Below are positions 10,761-22,500 of a stretch of 64,000 bases of DNA, piece by piece (within the stretch, counting starts at the first letter, position 1; every line of letters begins with the position of its first letter). The notes below the pieces were generated by a model that was not told the DNA's origin, ran no database searches, and saw only the letters and a list, made by a program, of their open reading frames with translations. The stretch covers positions 18,707,165 to 18,771,164 of the forward strand of contig JANCRA010000016.1 in the NCBI GenBank assembly GCA_024362935.1, read 5' to 3'. The stretch comes from Setophaga petechia. Lineage: Eukaryota; Chordata; Aves; Passeriformes; Parulidae. A program made the translations under genes and the position numbers.

Positions 10761-13529
10761 AAAATAATTAAGGTTGCAAAATAGTTTCCATCACAGCCCC
10801 TTGCTTGTTGTTCCCTACTGAGGTTGGAATTTTCCAAGCTGTATTCCTTGCGTGAAAATGAATTTTTCCAGGGAAGTTTGTGCTGGTGATGGTCAGTGAT
10901 GCAGTGGGTGTTTCATAGGGATCTGGGGGGAAATGCCTGGACTTCAGATGAGAGCTCAGCATGTTCCTTGCAGGGACATGGGCACTTTGCACCACAGTTT
11001 GTCCCATCAGCCGAAGGGATCAGCTCTGGAAAATTGGCCCTTGTGCCGTCAGTCCTCGGTGTTTATGCACTGTGGTCGAAGCAGGACAAAAATAATTACA
11101 GCTCATCTCAGGGATCAGTGCTTCCCATGATAAAATTCTTTGTTTTCCTTGGTTTTAGGGCTTTGCCAAACGTTCATCATGAGCTGAGTCTTTCAGGCTG
11201 GGTGTCCAACATACACGAAGTCATCTAAACAACCCACTTTAAACAAGTCTGGCCTTGCTGGGATTGAAAACTGGGAGGATGTGTTGGTTTGCTGCCAAGG
11301 CTGGAAACTCCAAAGGGTGAGACTTGGGGTGCCCTGGGGATGGGGACGGGCCACTAACTGTGCCTGTGGGGAACTCTGGGCTGTGGCCAGGCTGAGGAGT
11401 GAGTGAAAACCCTGCAGGTGGTGCAGGAGCCTTGGCTGTGGTGCATCCCCCATGTGGGAACAGCATGGGAAGGGTGTTGCTGTGGCACATTGTCTTTCAT
11501 TGTACCCCCAGCTCCAGGAGGGACAGTGGAGCCCTGCTGCCATCCCTGGCCTGCCCCAGTGCTGCTGTCCACCTTCCCTTCTCTGCCCAAAGACAAGGAT
11601 GGATGGAGCAGCCCCTTGCAAGGCGATGCTTCATTTAGCTCTCATCCTCCCAACTCGTTAATACCTCTCATTATTCACATGACTGAAGAACAGCCTTCAG
11701 AGTTCTGGCAGCAGCTTTTACACAGCAGGTTGCACCCTTGGATGGGCAGTGTCATCTCCAGGAGGGGAGCAGGGGCCTGCTTGGCCAGAGGAGATGGGAA
11801 GCTGGAGTCAGCAGGAATGCCACATCCATGCTGGGATGTCCCCCTTGCTGGGCAGTATCACACAGGGTGCCTGACAATGGAGGTGTCCCTGGCTGTCCTG
11901 CACAGTGCTCAGCACCAGGAGAACAGCAGAGGAGGAAGTTGCAGGGAGATTTCTTTCCCACCCTTGAAGGCACCCGTGGTCACATCCCCGGGTTGGATGT
12001 GCAGAGGGGCTGCCTGAGGGGCACCCATGGGAGCAGCGAGTGTCCTGGGGAAGGACATGATAAGTGAGCTGAGAGAGAGCTTTCCCAAGCTTGCAGCTGC
12101 CACAGAGAAAGTGCCACATCCAGGCTGGAGTGATGTTCATCCCCTCTTGCTCTCTGGCATGCTCCAGAGGCCCTGGGACTCGTGGTGCATCCCAGGCCGG
12201 CGCCAGTGGCTGGGGAGCTGAGCCATGCCACGTGTGGCGGCAGCGCTCACTTGGGTTTTTGACAATCTGTTTTCCAAGTCGGGAGGTCATGTGTATGTTG
12301 GTCGTGTTGCCAAGGATTCCTCCACAACAAGTCTTTTTGTTTTGTTTGACAAGGTCTCCAGTGTGCAGAGGGGCTGGACATTAATAACCTTGGTGAAAAT
12401 GGGACGCCTTCCTCTCGGAGAGTTCGGGTTGGTGTGTTCTGCTGTGGCCAGGGGACATATCACATGGCACAGCTCAAAGCTGCCCATTTCCCCTACAGAG
12501 GTGGCCCCCTTTGGCTGTCTAGATACCTAATGGCAAACTCTGGGAGTATTTCTCCCCTCCATATGATCCCTAATGTCTGTTAATTAGGGATGAAGGTGAT
12601 GTAGCAGAGGATGAGGCCTGCAGAGCCCTGTTGATGGTCAGAGGTGGCTCAGGAGAGGATGGGACATGGTACTCTACTGGGTAGCACCTGGCTGAGACAT
12701 CCAAAGCTGGATCTGCTGACACCCTGAGGGGCCTGGGCCAGATCCTGGGGGCAGGACTCACATGAGGGCTCAGGACACCAATACCACTGATTGTCTCTTA
12801 GTGCTCTGGGTCAAACCACGTCCTGTCCCTCTGCTCCACATCCCTGTTGGCACTGAAGCTGAGTTCTCACTGAGCACCTGGTCAAACCCTCACTCAAAGT
12901 ACTGCAGAGCAGGGAAGGGGCAGGATCTGGCCTGGCAGGACTTGCCAGAGGTGCTGGGCCTCATTCCTGCTGCTGGGACAGGTCTGGTGACCATTGGTGC
13001 CACTTGGTTAATGCTGAATGCCAGGCTCTGGAGTGGAGCTGTGCCTGCTGACAGGGGCAGTGACAGTGGGGCTGGGGACATTGAGCCTGTCCCTCTGCCA
13101 GTGGGGCAGCTCCTGACATAGCTCCAGTGAGGAAGGACAGATTCAACTAAAAATCCCTCCATTACAGCTGGATGGGACCACTGTAACCTGGGCAGCTCCC
13201 AGCTCCTCTATGGATGAGGTGATGGAATGATCCTGTTGTTGGTGAGATCCAGTTGCACCATGAGAATTTTAGCCCACAAGAGCACCATGGTAGTGGCATC
13301 AGCTGTTCTCATGGCTGAATGATGGTGGAGGGAACTGCAGGAGATGGACACAGAGGGAGAGCCCCGATGCTCCAACATGTCCACCAGGTCTGGACCTGAA
13401 GCTGAGAGAGCTGGCACCCCACACTTCAAAAAAACCTCGTTAAAAATCAGCCATGGATGTTCAGTGCAGTGTGCTAGAGCCAGGTGTGTGGCCATCCCAT
13501 GCACAGGGCTAAACTGGCTTTGGAGACTT
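10761..13529. other. Noncoding DNA, no gene seen
   Basis: No coding exon or repeat family is recognised. 12240-12430 is non-repetitive and retains some CpG, but shows nothing specific. Confidence 0.5.
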
Positions 13530-13640
13530 TAGTTAAAAAATCCTCTACAAAGGATTCTCCCTGGTTAATCTCCTCATAATTAATATGCCTGCCAGTGCAA
13601 ATGACACATTAATTATGAAAATAAAGAGATGAGTGCACTG
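13530..13640. promoter_or_regulatory. AT-rich homeobox-type island
   Basis: Three TAATTA-type cores occur within about 50 bases (near 13577, 13609 and 13613), flanked by mixed sequence. This is the pattern of many conserved developmental enhancers. There is no other evidence. Confidence 0.2.
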
Positions 13641-13929
13641 TTTTAGTGCTACACAAGCAAGGAGGAGCATTGCCTTCTTTCTTCTTTGTATTTCATCTTC
13701 TAGGCAAAAAAAGTATGAGTCTTGGGGCACACTAAAGTCGTGCCTTCATTTCCTAGGTGGCCAACTGACAAATCCCTCCATGAGGCTGTGCTTTTTCCAC
13801 CAGATCACCAGCCATGCTGCATCTGCAACCCATCAGAGAAAGCGTTTGGGTTTATTGTTCCCACTCCTGGCTCCTACAAGACTTTTCTGTTTGGTGCTAT
13901 CTTTTTATTCAAACTGTCTAAACACAAGC

Positions 13930-14250
13930 TCTCCTCACCCGTTTTTGGTCGGGAGCCCACTCGGTGGTTCACGTCATGGGGCACTGCAGCATCCCCGGAG
14001 CTCGGCGCGGGCGGCGCTGCCAGGAGCTGCTCTGAAATGCCCATAAAAGCAGCTCTGCAGCGCTGAGATGTGTCTGAGCGAACATTTGCGCACACCTCCG
14101 AGCCCTTGTCTCTCTCACTTAGCTTCAGCTGGTCCTCCTGGGGGAAGGCGGAGCTGGAGGAGACCAGCAGTGACGTCTGGAAAGGAATTAAAGTTTGAAA
14201 GCGCTCGCTGCCGTCCTCAAAGCAGCTACTCCAGGAATGTGATGCTGGAT
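13930..14250. promoter_or_regulatory. CpG-retaining candidate regulatory element
   Basis: CpG-rich and non-repetitive, with a CRE-like TGACGTCT near 14171 and GGAATGTG, a TEAD-type core, near 14233. It lies 5 kb upstream of the RBPMS2 start. Short overlapping frames are not coding. Composition- and motif-based only. Confidence 0.25.
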
Positions 14251-14773
14251 GAACTCTGCAATTCCACTGCTGCTCGTCCCTGCCCTGCACCCACTGGGCC
14301 ACCCAAAGTCCTGCACAGCTCCCAGGATGGGGCTAACTGCAGCCAGTGATTTGGTACCCAAGTATCAGTGGTCTCTGGTACTAATTTCTCTGCCACATCT
14401 TTTATCCTCTGCCCTTTGTGGTGCTTAGGGCTGTTGTAGCCACATGGTCCAATGGAAGGAGCAAATCCATGGAAGGGGTTGGGAGCTCCTCTTCAGCTTG
14501 GCCTTGACCAAGTGCCATCCCTGCTGTTTAGGGGCAGATAGACCAAAAGAGGCTCCAGGCTGGGTAGGCTCTGTGTCACACAGACATGCAGAATGGGAGG
14601 GGGGAAAGCACAGAAGGTGCTGGTGAGGGGTCAGCAAGGAACTGGGCTGGGTTAGTCTGACCAAAAGAGCTTGAACAGGGGTCTGTTTGGAGCTTACAGC
14701 TCCCTAGAGGGGAAGTTACAAGGATGGTGGAGTTACAGTTTCCTTGACAGAGGCAGCAGATGATGTAATGTGG

Positions 14774-15001
14774 GGCAGCAGCCACACATGGTGGCTTGAG
14801 AGAGTCAGGATAGGTGTTAGGGAAGACTTTTTCCCTGCTGGATGGTGCAGCTTTGGGATGGACACCTGGAGAGGAGGGGTTGGCCCATCCTTAGGTGTTT
14901 TCAAGGCAGGACCAACCTGACCCAGTGCCAGTGACAGTCCTGCAGGATGTTGGATGGGTGAGTTCTGAGGTCCCTTTCACCTTTGCTATAACAAGTCTCC
15001 A
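14774..15001 (+). mobile_element. Probable old CR1 fragment
   Basis: The order of a 'gggaagactttttccctgc' segment, a 'tttgggatgga' segment and a late 'ctgaggtccctttcacc' segment parallels the CR1 3' end, but the terminal 'attctatg' repeats are missing and divergence is high. Another ancient LINE is possible. Confidence 0.4.
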
Positions 15002-18000
15002 GATGTTTGCATGCTGATACCAAAAGCAGCCCCAAAGCCTTTGCCTGCCTGTGGCCAGAAACTTCTCTGAGAACTCATCTGAGGCCCTGTCAAGAGTCTT
15101 TGGTGGCACCAGCACTCAGCCTGCATGTGCCCATCACTGGTCTGAGCAGTGACAGGGTGTTGTCTGGTCTCACTACTTGCCTGGAAATCAGAGTTCCTCC
15201 ATGTCCCATGGTTAGTGGCCTCTTTCCAACCAGCATAGCATATTATTCCATCCCAGTCTGGAATAATTAACCAGAAAGACTAAGAGCATGAGGATACAGC
15301 AGCTGGAATGGGCAGAGGATGGAGGAAAGCAGCAGAGCAGTCAGGGCAGATGTGGGATCTCCTGACAAGGACAGGAGGAGGAGAAATTGGTGCCAGTGGC
15401 AAGCAGAGGAAATCCTCCCTTCTCCATACCTCAGAAATGTTGGAAGTGGCATGGGAGCATCCTCTCTGCCCTGGGACAAGTGCCAAGGCTCAGTTGTTGT
15501 CCCAGATAAGCAGTGAGGAGCAGCACAAACAATCCAGGAGCTCAGCCTGGTGGCACTGCCTGTGATGGGCTCAGCAGGAATAGGGGCCAAAAGTGCCCCC
15601 TGTGACAACCACCATGATGCCCAAAATTAAATCCATTGCCTTTCTACAGGTGGGTGAAGGAGGTCTGGGATCACAGAATGAGTGGGCAGGATGCAGGAGC
15701 CCAGCTGGAGAGAGACATCCCTCAGTATCACCTGAGCTGGTCACCTGCTTGTTTAAGAGTAAGAAACAGCCCTTGGAAAATGCAAAGCTGAGAAACTGTA
15801 TGAAAACACAAGATTGTCCACAACTGGCTGTCATTTCAAGTCTCACCTTGATTTCTCAGCTGATTTCAATCTGTTTCTGTCTCAAGTACTTTGTTAACCC
15901 CTTTCTAGACCTGCTAGACCAACCTTGTTGGTTGTGTGGGCCTCACAGCTTTTACTCCTTTTTCCTGGTGAGGCTCTGCCATTCTCATTGTTTGCAGGCA
16001 GCACAGCATGGTTGGAGCTGCTTGTGTGGGACATTATCACAGGGTTCACTGTCCACGTGTCCACCCTGATGAGGAATTGATGTGGGAGAGGTAAGTGGAT
16101 GCTGAATGGGTCACAGCATCCCATCTGCTCTTCTAACCATCCCATCTTAGTGGAGGTGGTATCAAAGGACAAAGCTCTGGTGCAGCCCTTGGCCAGACTG
16201 CAGGGCCAGATGCTGTTGAGTGATACTTTAGGAGGAAAAGTGTTGGTGTAAAAATACATCACTGTAAGGCATGGATAAGCAAAGTCCAAACCCAAGTGTC
16301 TCCTGCTCCTGCTCTAGTTCAGCTGATGTGACTTTGGATCACATACTTAAAGCTGAGCATATCCAGGTGGAAGTGGAGTCCTCAGCCAAAATCTCTGCAG
16401 GGACATCACCATTTTCTGGTGGACTGGCTCACCTGCACAAGCTGGTAGCACTGGCAGCTTCATTTGTCCCACCTTCTGTCCATCCCTTTAAGTTCCTGGG
16501 GTGACAAAACATCTCTGTGTGCAGCTGGTCGGGCCATCAAGGGCTCCATGTGTTGAAGCACATGCTGCAGTGCTTTGGGAGGGGAGAGGCTGCCTGGGTG
16601 TGATGTTTATGAAGATATCAAAGGGTCTGTGAGCCATAAGGTACTGGGATGCAGGGATGCTGCCACCACATACAGCTCTGAGGGGTGGGTGTGCAAGGAG
16701 GATATTTATCTCCAGCCCAATACCATGGATTTGCCTACAAAATAAACCAGAGGTTGTGGCCATCAGGATGGTAGTGACGTGGTGGACCCACTGTTATTGC
16801 CCCAGCATGATGGATAGATAAACTCTTCTGCTTGTGGCCAGGGTTTTCCTGCTCTGGAAGAGGCAGAATGTCTCCTCTGCATGTGTGTGCAGCATTGGGG
16901 TCCTTGGGGATCTGATGAAAACCCACTGCTGCACCTGACTCCCACCCTTTTGTGCCTTCTTCCACTTGCCTCAGGCTCTGCACTCAAAGTCTGTAGAAAG
17001 TGAAGCACCAAACCTAAACACAGAGAAAGTGCTGTGAGGTTACACTGGGTTTTGCTCAATTAGCACAGGAAGCAAATATTCCTGGTGTTTGTGAGGGTGG
17101 GCTCTCTTAGAGTCTTTGAGCAATGGTAGGCAACACTCTTCCTGGGAGTTATTCCTGCACAGCTTTATGGGACTGTCCCCAGTCTTGGGGACAAAGTTAT
17201 GGTGAAGGCCACATCCCTGAAGAGTGGAGAAAGCCCTTGCTCTGATCTGGATCTGTCTGTGCTGAGCTCCATGGGTGGCTTGGGGGGGCTCTTGCTGTGG
17301 TGCTCACAGCTGGTGTGTGAAGTCTCTCCAAAACCCTTCTGTAGGACAGCATTTTAAATAAATAAATTGGGGTTTTTAGTCAAAAAGTGGGACTTTTCTC
17401 CCCTCATGCAGAACCTGGCAGGGATCAGGCTCTCAGGCTTAGCAGCTCATGATAAAGCCTTGAAAAAAGAAGTGGACTCACACTGCTGCTGTGTGAGGGC
17501 TCCATACACAAACCCTCTGTGCTGCATGCAAACTGCTGCTGCTGCTAAAAGCCAGAACCTAGAAAGGAGGGGAACATAAAGCTGATGCTCCCAGGAGGAT
17601 GTTTCATCCCCTCCAATACACCTCCTAATTCCTGTGATGGAATTACTTGGCCCCGCATGCATTGGCTGTGGGCACCATCTCAGTGATGGTGTTATGTTAG
17701 TGATACAGGTGTTTCCCTTATTGCCTTTCTGGTGCCAGACTCAGAGTGCTGTGGCTTGTGCTGGACTTTGCTTGTGCGTGGGGATGGCTCAGTTTGGGGT
17801 TACATTTTCACAGGCTGCATCTCTGTAGCCAGGTGGCAAATGGAGTTAGAGGCTGGGGCTTGAACAGGGCAGTGGACCCTGCTGGGAACTCAGCTGTGGT
17901 TACCCCCAGCTAGGCTCACACCTCTTCAGAACATTCAGATGAGCAAAAACACATATCCCTGAGCTCCTGCTGGAATGACACTGTCACTCAGAGCCAGGTG

Positions 18001-18444
18001 TGGACTCAGTTTGCCTTTGAAGTGACATTCAGTGCCATGGGGACAGCACAGGTGTCTCCAGCCAGGCCAGTGGAGGACAGGGAACACATTTGGCTTTTGC
18101 AGTGTGAGGGGGCTGTGGGACCCCCAGGGCAGGACAGGGTTGATGTTTCCCCTCTTTCACCTGGGCTCAGTGCTGGGGAAGCAGCATGGGTTGAGCACAA
18201 GCAATGCTGGTTAAGATAGCAGGGCTCAGATCCCTGGACATCTCTCACTTGGCAGGGTGACCCAAGCTCTTGGGGTTTTACACTTATACCTCACGTAGGA
18301 CCAAGCTGGGAGCTGCAGTATGGAGGAATGTTTATGTGTTCCACTTTCTGCTCACGTTATCCAACCACAGGCTGTGCTTTAGGATGTGGCCAACTGGGTA
18401 CCCATGTGGGCAGGGAGAAAGGAAAGAAGATGGATAATGAGGGT
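15002..18444. other. Noncoding DNA, no gene seen
   Basis: No coding exon with a recognisable product. An AAATAAATAAAT run lies near 17355. No other feature can be supported. Confidence 0.5.
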
Positions 18445-18604
18445 GGTGAGACCCTGGCTCAGAAAAGCTGTGGCTGCCCCATCCCTGGAAATGTCCAAGG
18501 CCAGGTTGGATGGGTCTTGGAGCAACCATGGCAGGGGGGTTGAATGACATGAAATTTAAGGTCCCTTCCCACCCGCACCACTCACGAATTCCATGATTCT
18601 GTGC
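18445..18604 (+). mobile_element. CR1 LINE fragment, 3' end
   Basis: Reads in CR1 order: 'gtggtgagaccctgg', 'ggctgccccatccctgg', 'aaggtcccttcccacc' and a terminal 'ccatgattctgtg'. It ends almost at the left edge of the RBPMS2 CpG island. Confidence 0.85.
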
Positions 18605-19455
18605 CTCAACCCCGCTCCTCCTCCCGGGCCCAAGAACAGGGCTTTGCACGGGGCACATATCGATGTCCGTGAGGATGGTTGTGGGGCTGCCCAGGCTGTT
18701 GTCCCCAGGGGACTGGGGATGCTGTCGGGCAGATTTGGGGCTGCTCTCCTGAGGCTCAGAGCCGCTGTCCCGGAGTTGCAGGATCCCCGCGCTGAGCTCC
18801 CAGGGCTGCTGTTCTTGGGGCTCGGGGCTCTCATCGGGGGTCACAAAGGTGCCGTCCGGGGGCTCTCGGAGCCCCGCGGGGCTGAGCCACATCTCCCCGC
18901 CCCGGGGATGCGCGGAGAGAACGGCAAAGCCCCGCCGCGAGATCAGAGCCCGGCGGGCCCTTTAAGAAAGTCGAAACACGAAAGTTCATCAAAGTTGACA
19001 AAGTTTTTCGTGGAAAGGAGAGGAAAAAAATAATTAAAATAACTCGAGCCCAACAACAACAAAAAACCTCCCCGCGGTCCCGGGGGGCCGGGCCGGGCCG
19101 GGATTGGCGGCGGCGGCGGCCGGGGGCGGCCCCGGGCGGGGCAGGCGGGCGGGTCCCGGCCCCGCTGCTCGGTGCGCGGTGGCGGCACCGGGAGCGGCGG
19201 CTCGGGCTGGGGCTGGGGCGCTGAGGCCCCGCAGCTGCGGCTCGTTGCGCTCCGCTCGGCCCCGCTCCGCCCGGCCCGGCCCTTAACAGCGGCGCCGTCC
19301 CGGGCCGCCGTATGTGAGCCGGGAGGGCAGCGCCGCACCGCCCCGCACCGCCCCGCACCGCCCCCGCCACCAGCACCGCACCGGCACCCAGCACCCGGCT
19401 CGGCCCCGCGGAGCTCCGGAGCAGCCGGCACCACCCCCCGCCCCGGCACCCCACC
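18605..19455 (+). promoter_or_regulatory. RBPMS2: RBPMS2 CpG-island promoter and 5' UTR
   Basis: The sequence becomes strongly GC- and CpG-rich here and stays so past exon 1. It has an inverted CCAAT box (ATTGG, 19103-19107), GC boxes just after it (GGGGGCGGCC, GGGCGGGGC around 19123-19142), and no TATA box at the expected place, typical of a dispersed CpG promoter. Transcription probably starts between about 19150 and 19320. An AT-rich stretch at 18960-19050 carries two TCF/LEF-type sites (ATCAAAG 18988-18994 and GACAAAG 18997-19003). The 5' UTR has a short tandem of about 10 bases, three copies, near 19333-19365. Confidence 0.8.
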
Positions 19456-19515
19456 ATGAGCAACCTCAACAAGGACACCGAGCACACCAACGGCGGCGGC
19501 ACCGTCGAGGAGGAG
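19456..19515 (+). CDS. RBPMS2: RBPMS2 coding exon 1
   Basis: Encodes residues 1-20, [20 protein letters not shown]. The ATG has a good Kozak context (CCACCATGA) and starts with the family's MSNL. The donor GTGGGC follows directly, phase 0. The stretch is shorter than in human but ends with the same acidic EEE before the RRM. Confidence 0.93.
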
Positions 19516-22500
19516 GTGGGCGCCGGGGAACTGCGAGCGGCGCCGGCGCTGGGACACCGGAGGGGTCGGAAACGGGGCTGGGGCTGGGTCAGAACGGCGG
19601 AGGGACCAGGGACGGGCCGGCGGGGATGGAACGCCGGGGTGTCGGGGGACGGCGGGTGGAGCGCAGCGTCGTCGGGGAACCGGGGCTGGGGTACTGGGGA
19701 TGGAGCAGGGCGGTATCGGGCACCGCGGAGGCGGCACCGGGGCGTCGGGGGAGCTGGGAAGGAGCGCAGCGCCTCTTTTGGGGAATAGAGGACCCGGTGT
19801 CAGGGCTGGGGCCCCGGGTCGTCGAGGAACCGGAGCCCAGATGCCTGGGCTGCTGGGGGCTGGGGAGCTGGGGGCAGGCTGTGGGAGCCAGAGTACGGAG
19901 GTGGTGGCGAGCTGGTCCTGGAGTCCCCGGGCCGCCCCGAGGAGGGGCTGGGGCCGGGCAGGGCGAGTCCCGTGCTCAGCCGGGTGTCCCGTAGCCCTGT
20001 GGGCAGAGGGCTGGCAGGTCCCTGCTCCATCCAGCGCAGCCGGTGCCCGTGGGCATAGTGTCCTATTGTCACGTCCCTGTAGTTGGAGGGCTCCTGGATC
20101 CAGCACTGTTCTGCCTGTTTGGGTTGCAAGGGAGACACTTGGACAACAGTGGAGGAGCCCCTGCCCTGCTCCGTGTGTGTTGGCAGCCTGGCTGGGGCTG
20201 CAGGACTGAGCTGACCTGCCGACAGCCCCTTCCCCCAGATAACACTGCAAGCCACAGCCAGGATGCTGCTGGATTCAGGGCTGGGAAGGCTAGTAAGGGT
20301 CAGTTGTCTGTAACCACATGCCAGATCTTGCAGCTCTCCACATTTGCGCTTTGGCTGTTGGAGCCATTGGCTGATGCCATCGCTGCACCCCTGGAGCAGG
20401 TATTGCCATAGTGGGTTACTAGCTGCCCTCCATCTTGGAGAGAGCTCTGGAAAATGCCTGGCCTTGGAAACGTTTTGCTGCAGTCCTCGGCGCCTGGCCC
20501 TCAGCACCGGGGAGGTGCTCAGTCCCCTCCCCTCGCTGTCCTCCGTGCGCTCTCGCCGCCGCAACATGGCGCCTGGCTTCTCCACCACCCACCGGGCAGC
20601 GCGGCCCGGCACGCCAGCTGACATGGGGCCATCGCATCCCCTGGGCTCCAGCCCCGGCCAGGGGGACCCGAGTAATGGCCTGGAATGGATTGGCAGGTGG
20701 TGGCTGGAGCGATGCTGTCCGCAGCGTGGAGCAGGGCATAGGTGATGCGCTGAGGCAATGGGATGTGGATGCTGCGGGTGGCGTGTCCCAGCGTCACCGT
20801 GTGGCACTGGTGTGGGTGGGCTGGGAGCCTGAGCACCTGGGGCCCTGCGCCACACCTGGGGCCTTGTGCCACTCCTGGTGGAGGGAGGTTTGGTACCTGG
20901 GGGTTTCACAGGCTGTGCGTGAGCGCTCAGAAGATTCTATGCGGCTCCTCAGTCCAATTATTCACTGGCCTGCAGAGGTTCCCAAGGTTGGTGCCACTTG
21001 GTGCATCCCATCCCAGTGGTGTTGCTCCAGCTGGGCTGGTGCCTCACAGATGGTCAGGTGAGCTCCTGGTGCTGGGCAAGAGCCAGTCTGTTCCCCACTC
21101 CTGGGTGGTTGTTTGGCAAAGCGGGTGCTGGAGCGTTTCAGGAAATCTTCACCCTCTGGAGAGGCTGATCCTCCCAGGAGTGGAGCTTGATGGCTGGAAA
21201 ACGGAGTTAAAGATGGCATCCCTGGGGAGTGTGCAGGGGTTGGACAGAAGGGGCTCCTGCTCTCCGCTGTGCGGCCTCCAAGAGCATGCAGGGAGGGGCA
21301 GGGTCTGTCTGCCCTGTTGGATGGTCTGTGTCCTCGCTGGGTGTGTCTGTCCTCCTGCACCCAGGGCTGCAGCAAAACACCTGGCACCTGGGTTAGGCTG
21401 GGACTGGTGGGGGGTTAATGTCCCTGTCCCTGGTGGGATTGCTGTTGGAAAGTCCTTTCTCCACCAGAATCCAATAACGCTGTGGGTGGTGAGCACAGTT
21501 TGGGCTCCACGGTGGCTACCCCGAGCCTGCTCTGAATGCTTGTTTTTCCAGTACCTCCTGGCTGACCAGGAGCTGTTCCTCACTGCAGAGACTAGTGGAG
21601 GCATAAGCAGTGACCTTGTGTTCAGGATCCCAGCATGGTCTGGGGGCCCAAATTCTTGCCCAGAAGCTCCCCTTGATACAGAGCGATAAATACATTTGGT
21701 GCAAAGTGGAATCCTTCAGTCCCAGCATATGCAGGAGGGTGTGCTGGAATATTTTCCCACACTGCATGGATAACACTGCAGATCCTGGCGCTGTGGACAC
21801 TCCTCCACCCTCCCCACTCCCCCCACCACGCACCTCCTTCCCTGCCTCCCCAGGCGCTCACTGAAGGGCGCCGTGTGCCCCAGATACAGCGGGGCGAAGC
21901 TCCCAAATTCAGCCTCTCCCTTTATCTTATCTGTGAGCCCCTGGATCTCGCAGCCGCTTCCTGGCTGGTGACATGCGGAGGACAGGAATGCCTCTCGCTC
22001 CTCTCGAGGTCGTTAACGGGAATGTTAAACAAACAGGGCCTAATGTCAGTCCCTGCTGTTCCTCACCAGACACCTCCCCAAACGCGATCCCTCCCCACTT
22101 GCTGCTATCTTCTGTTTAATTTTCCAGGCAGCCCAGCCACCAATCTGCGTGGCTGCATCTCTCCTGGCAGCCCCGAAGGGCAGTGTGGGACAGGCCTAGG
22201 TGCTGCACTCCCACCCCTGGGGCAGGCAGAGCTTTTTCCAGCAGCTGGAGGAGCTCTCATGCTTCCCGTGGACGCTGGGTGTTGTGTGCATGGCTGCATG
22301 GCAATGAAACCCAGTGTGTTCACCCTGCTCTCTGGAGTGCCTGGTGCAGACATGTTGGTTCTACTCTAGAAATTAGTTCTTGCTCTCCTGGGAAGTCACT
22401 GGGAAGTTGTAGGTCTACCGGGAGTGGGAGGAATCTGGAACTGGCTGCATAGATGCTCAGAGTGGCAGTTGAAGTCTGTGGTTACCCTGTGTGTCCCCCT

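Noticed and set aside
18960..18985. ISRE-like GAAA repeats in the RBPMS2 promoter
   Set aside because: Spacing between GAAA units is three bases, not the two needed for an IRF site.
18943..20909. Minus-strand frames of 435 and 369 codons
   Set aside because: They lie in the RBPMS2 CpG island and early intron, where GC richness removes stops. Composition is Pro/Arg/Ala low complexity, and exon 1 occupies the + strand.
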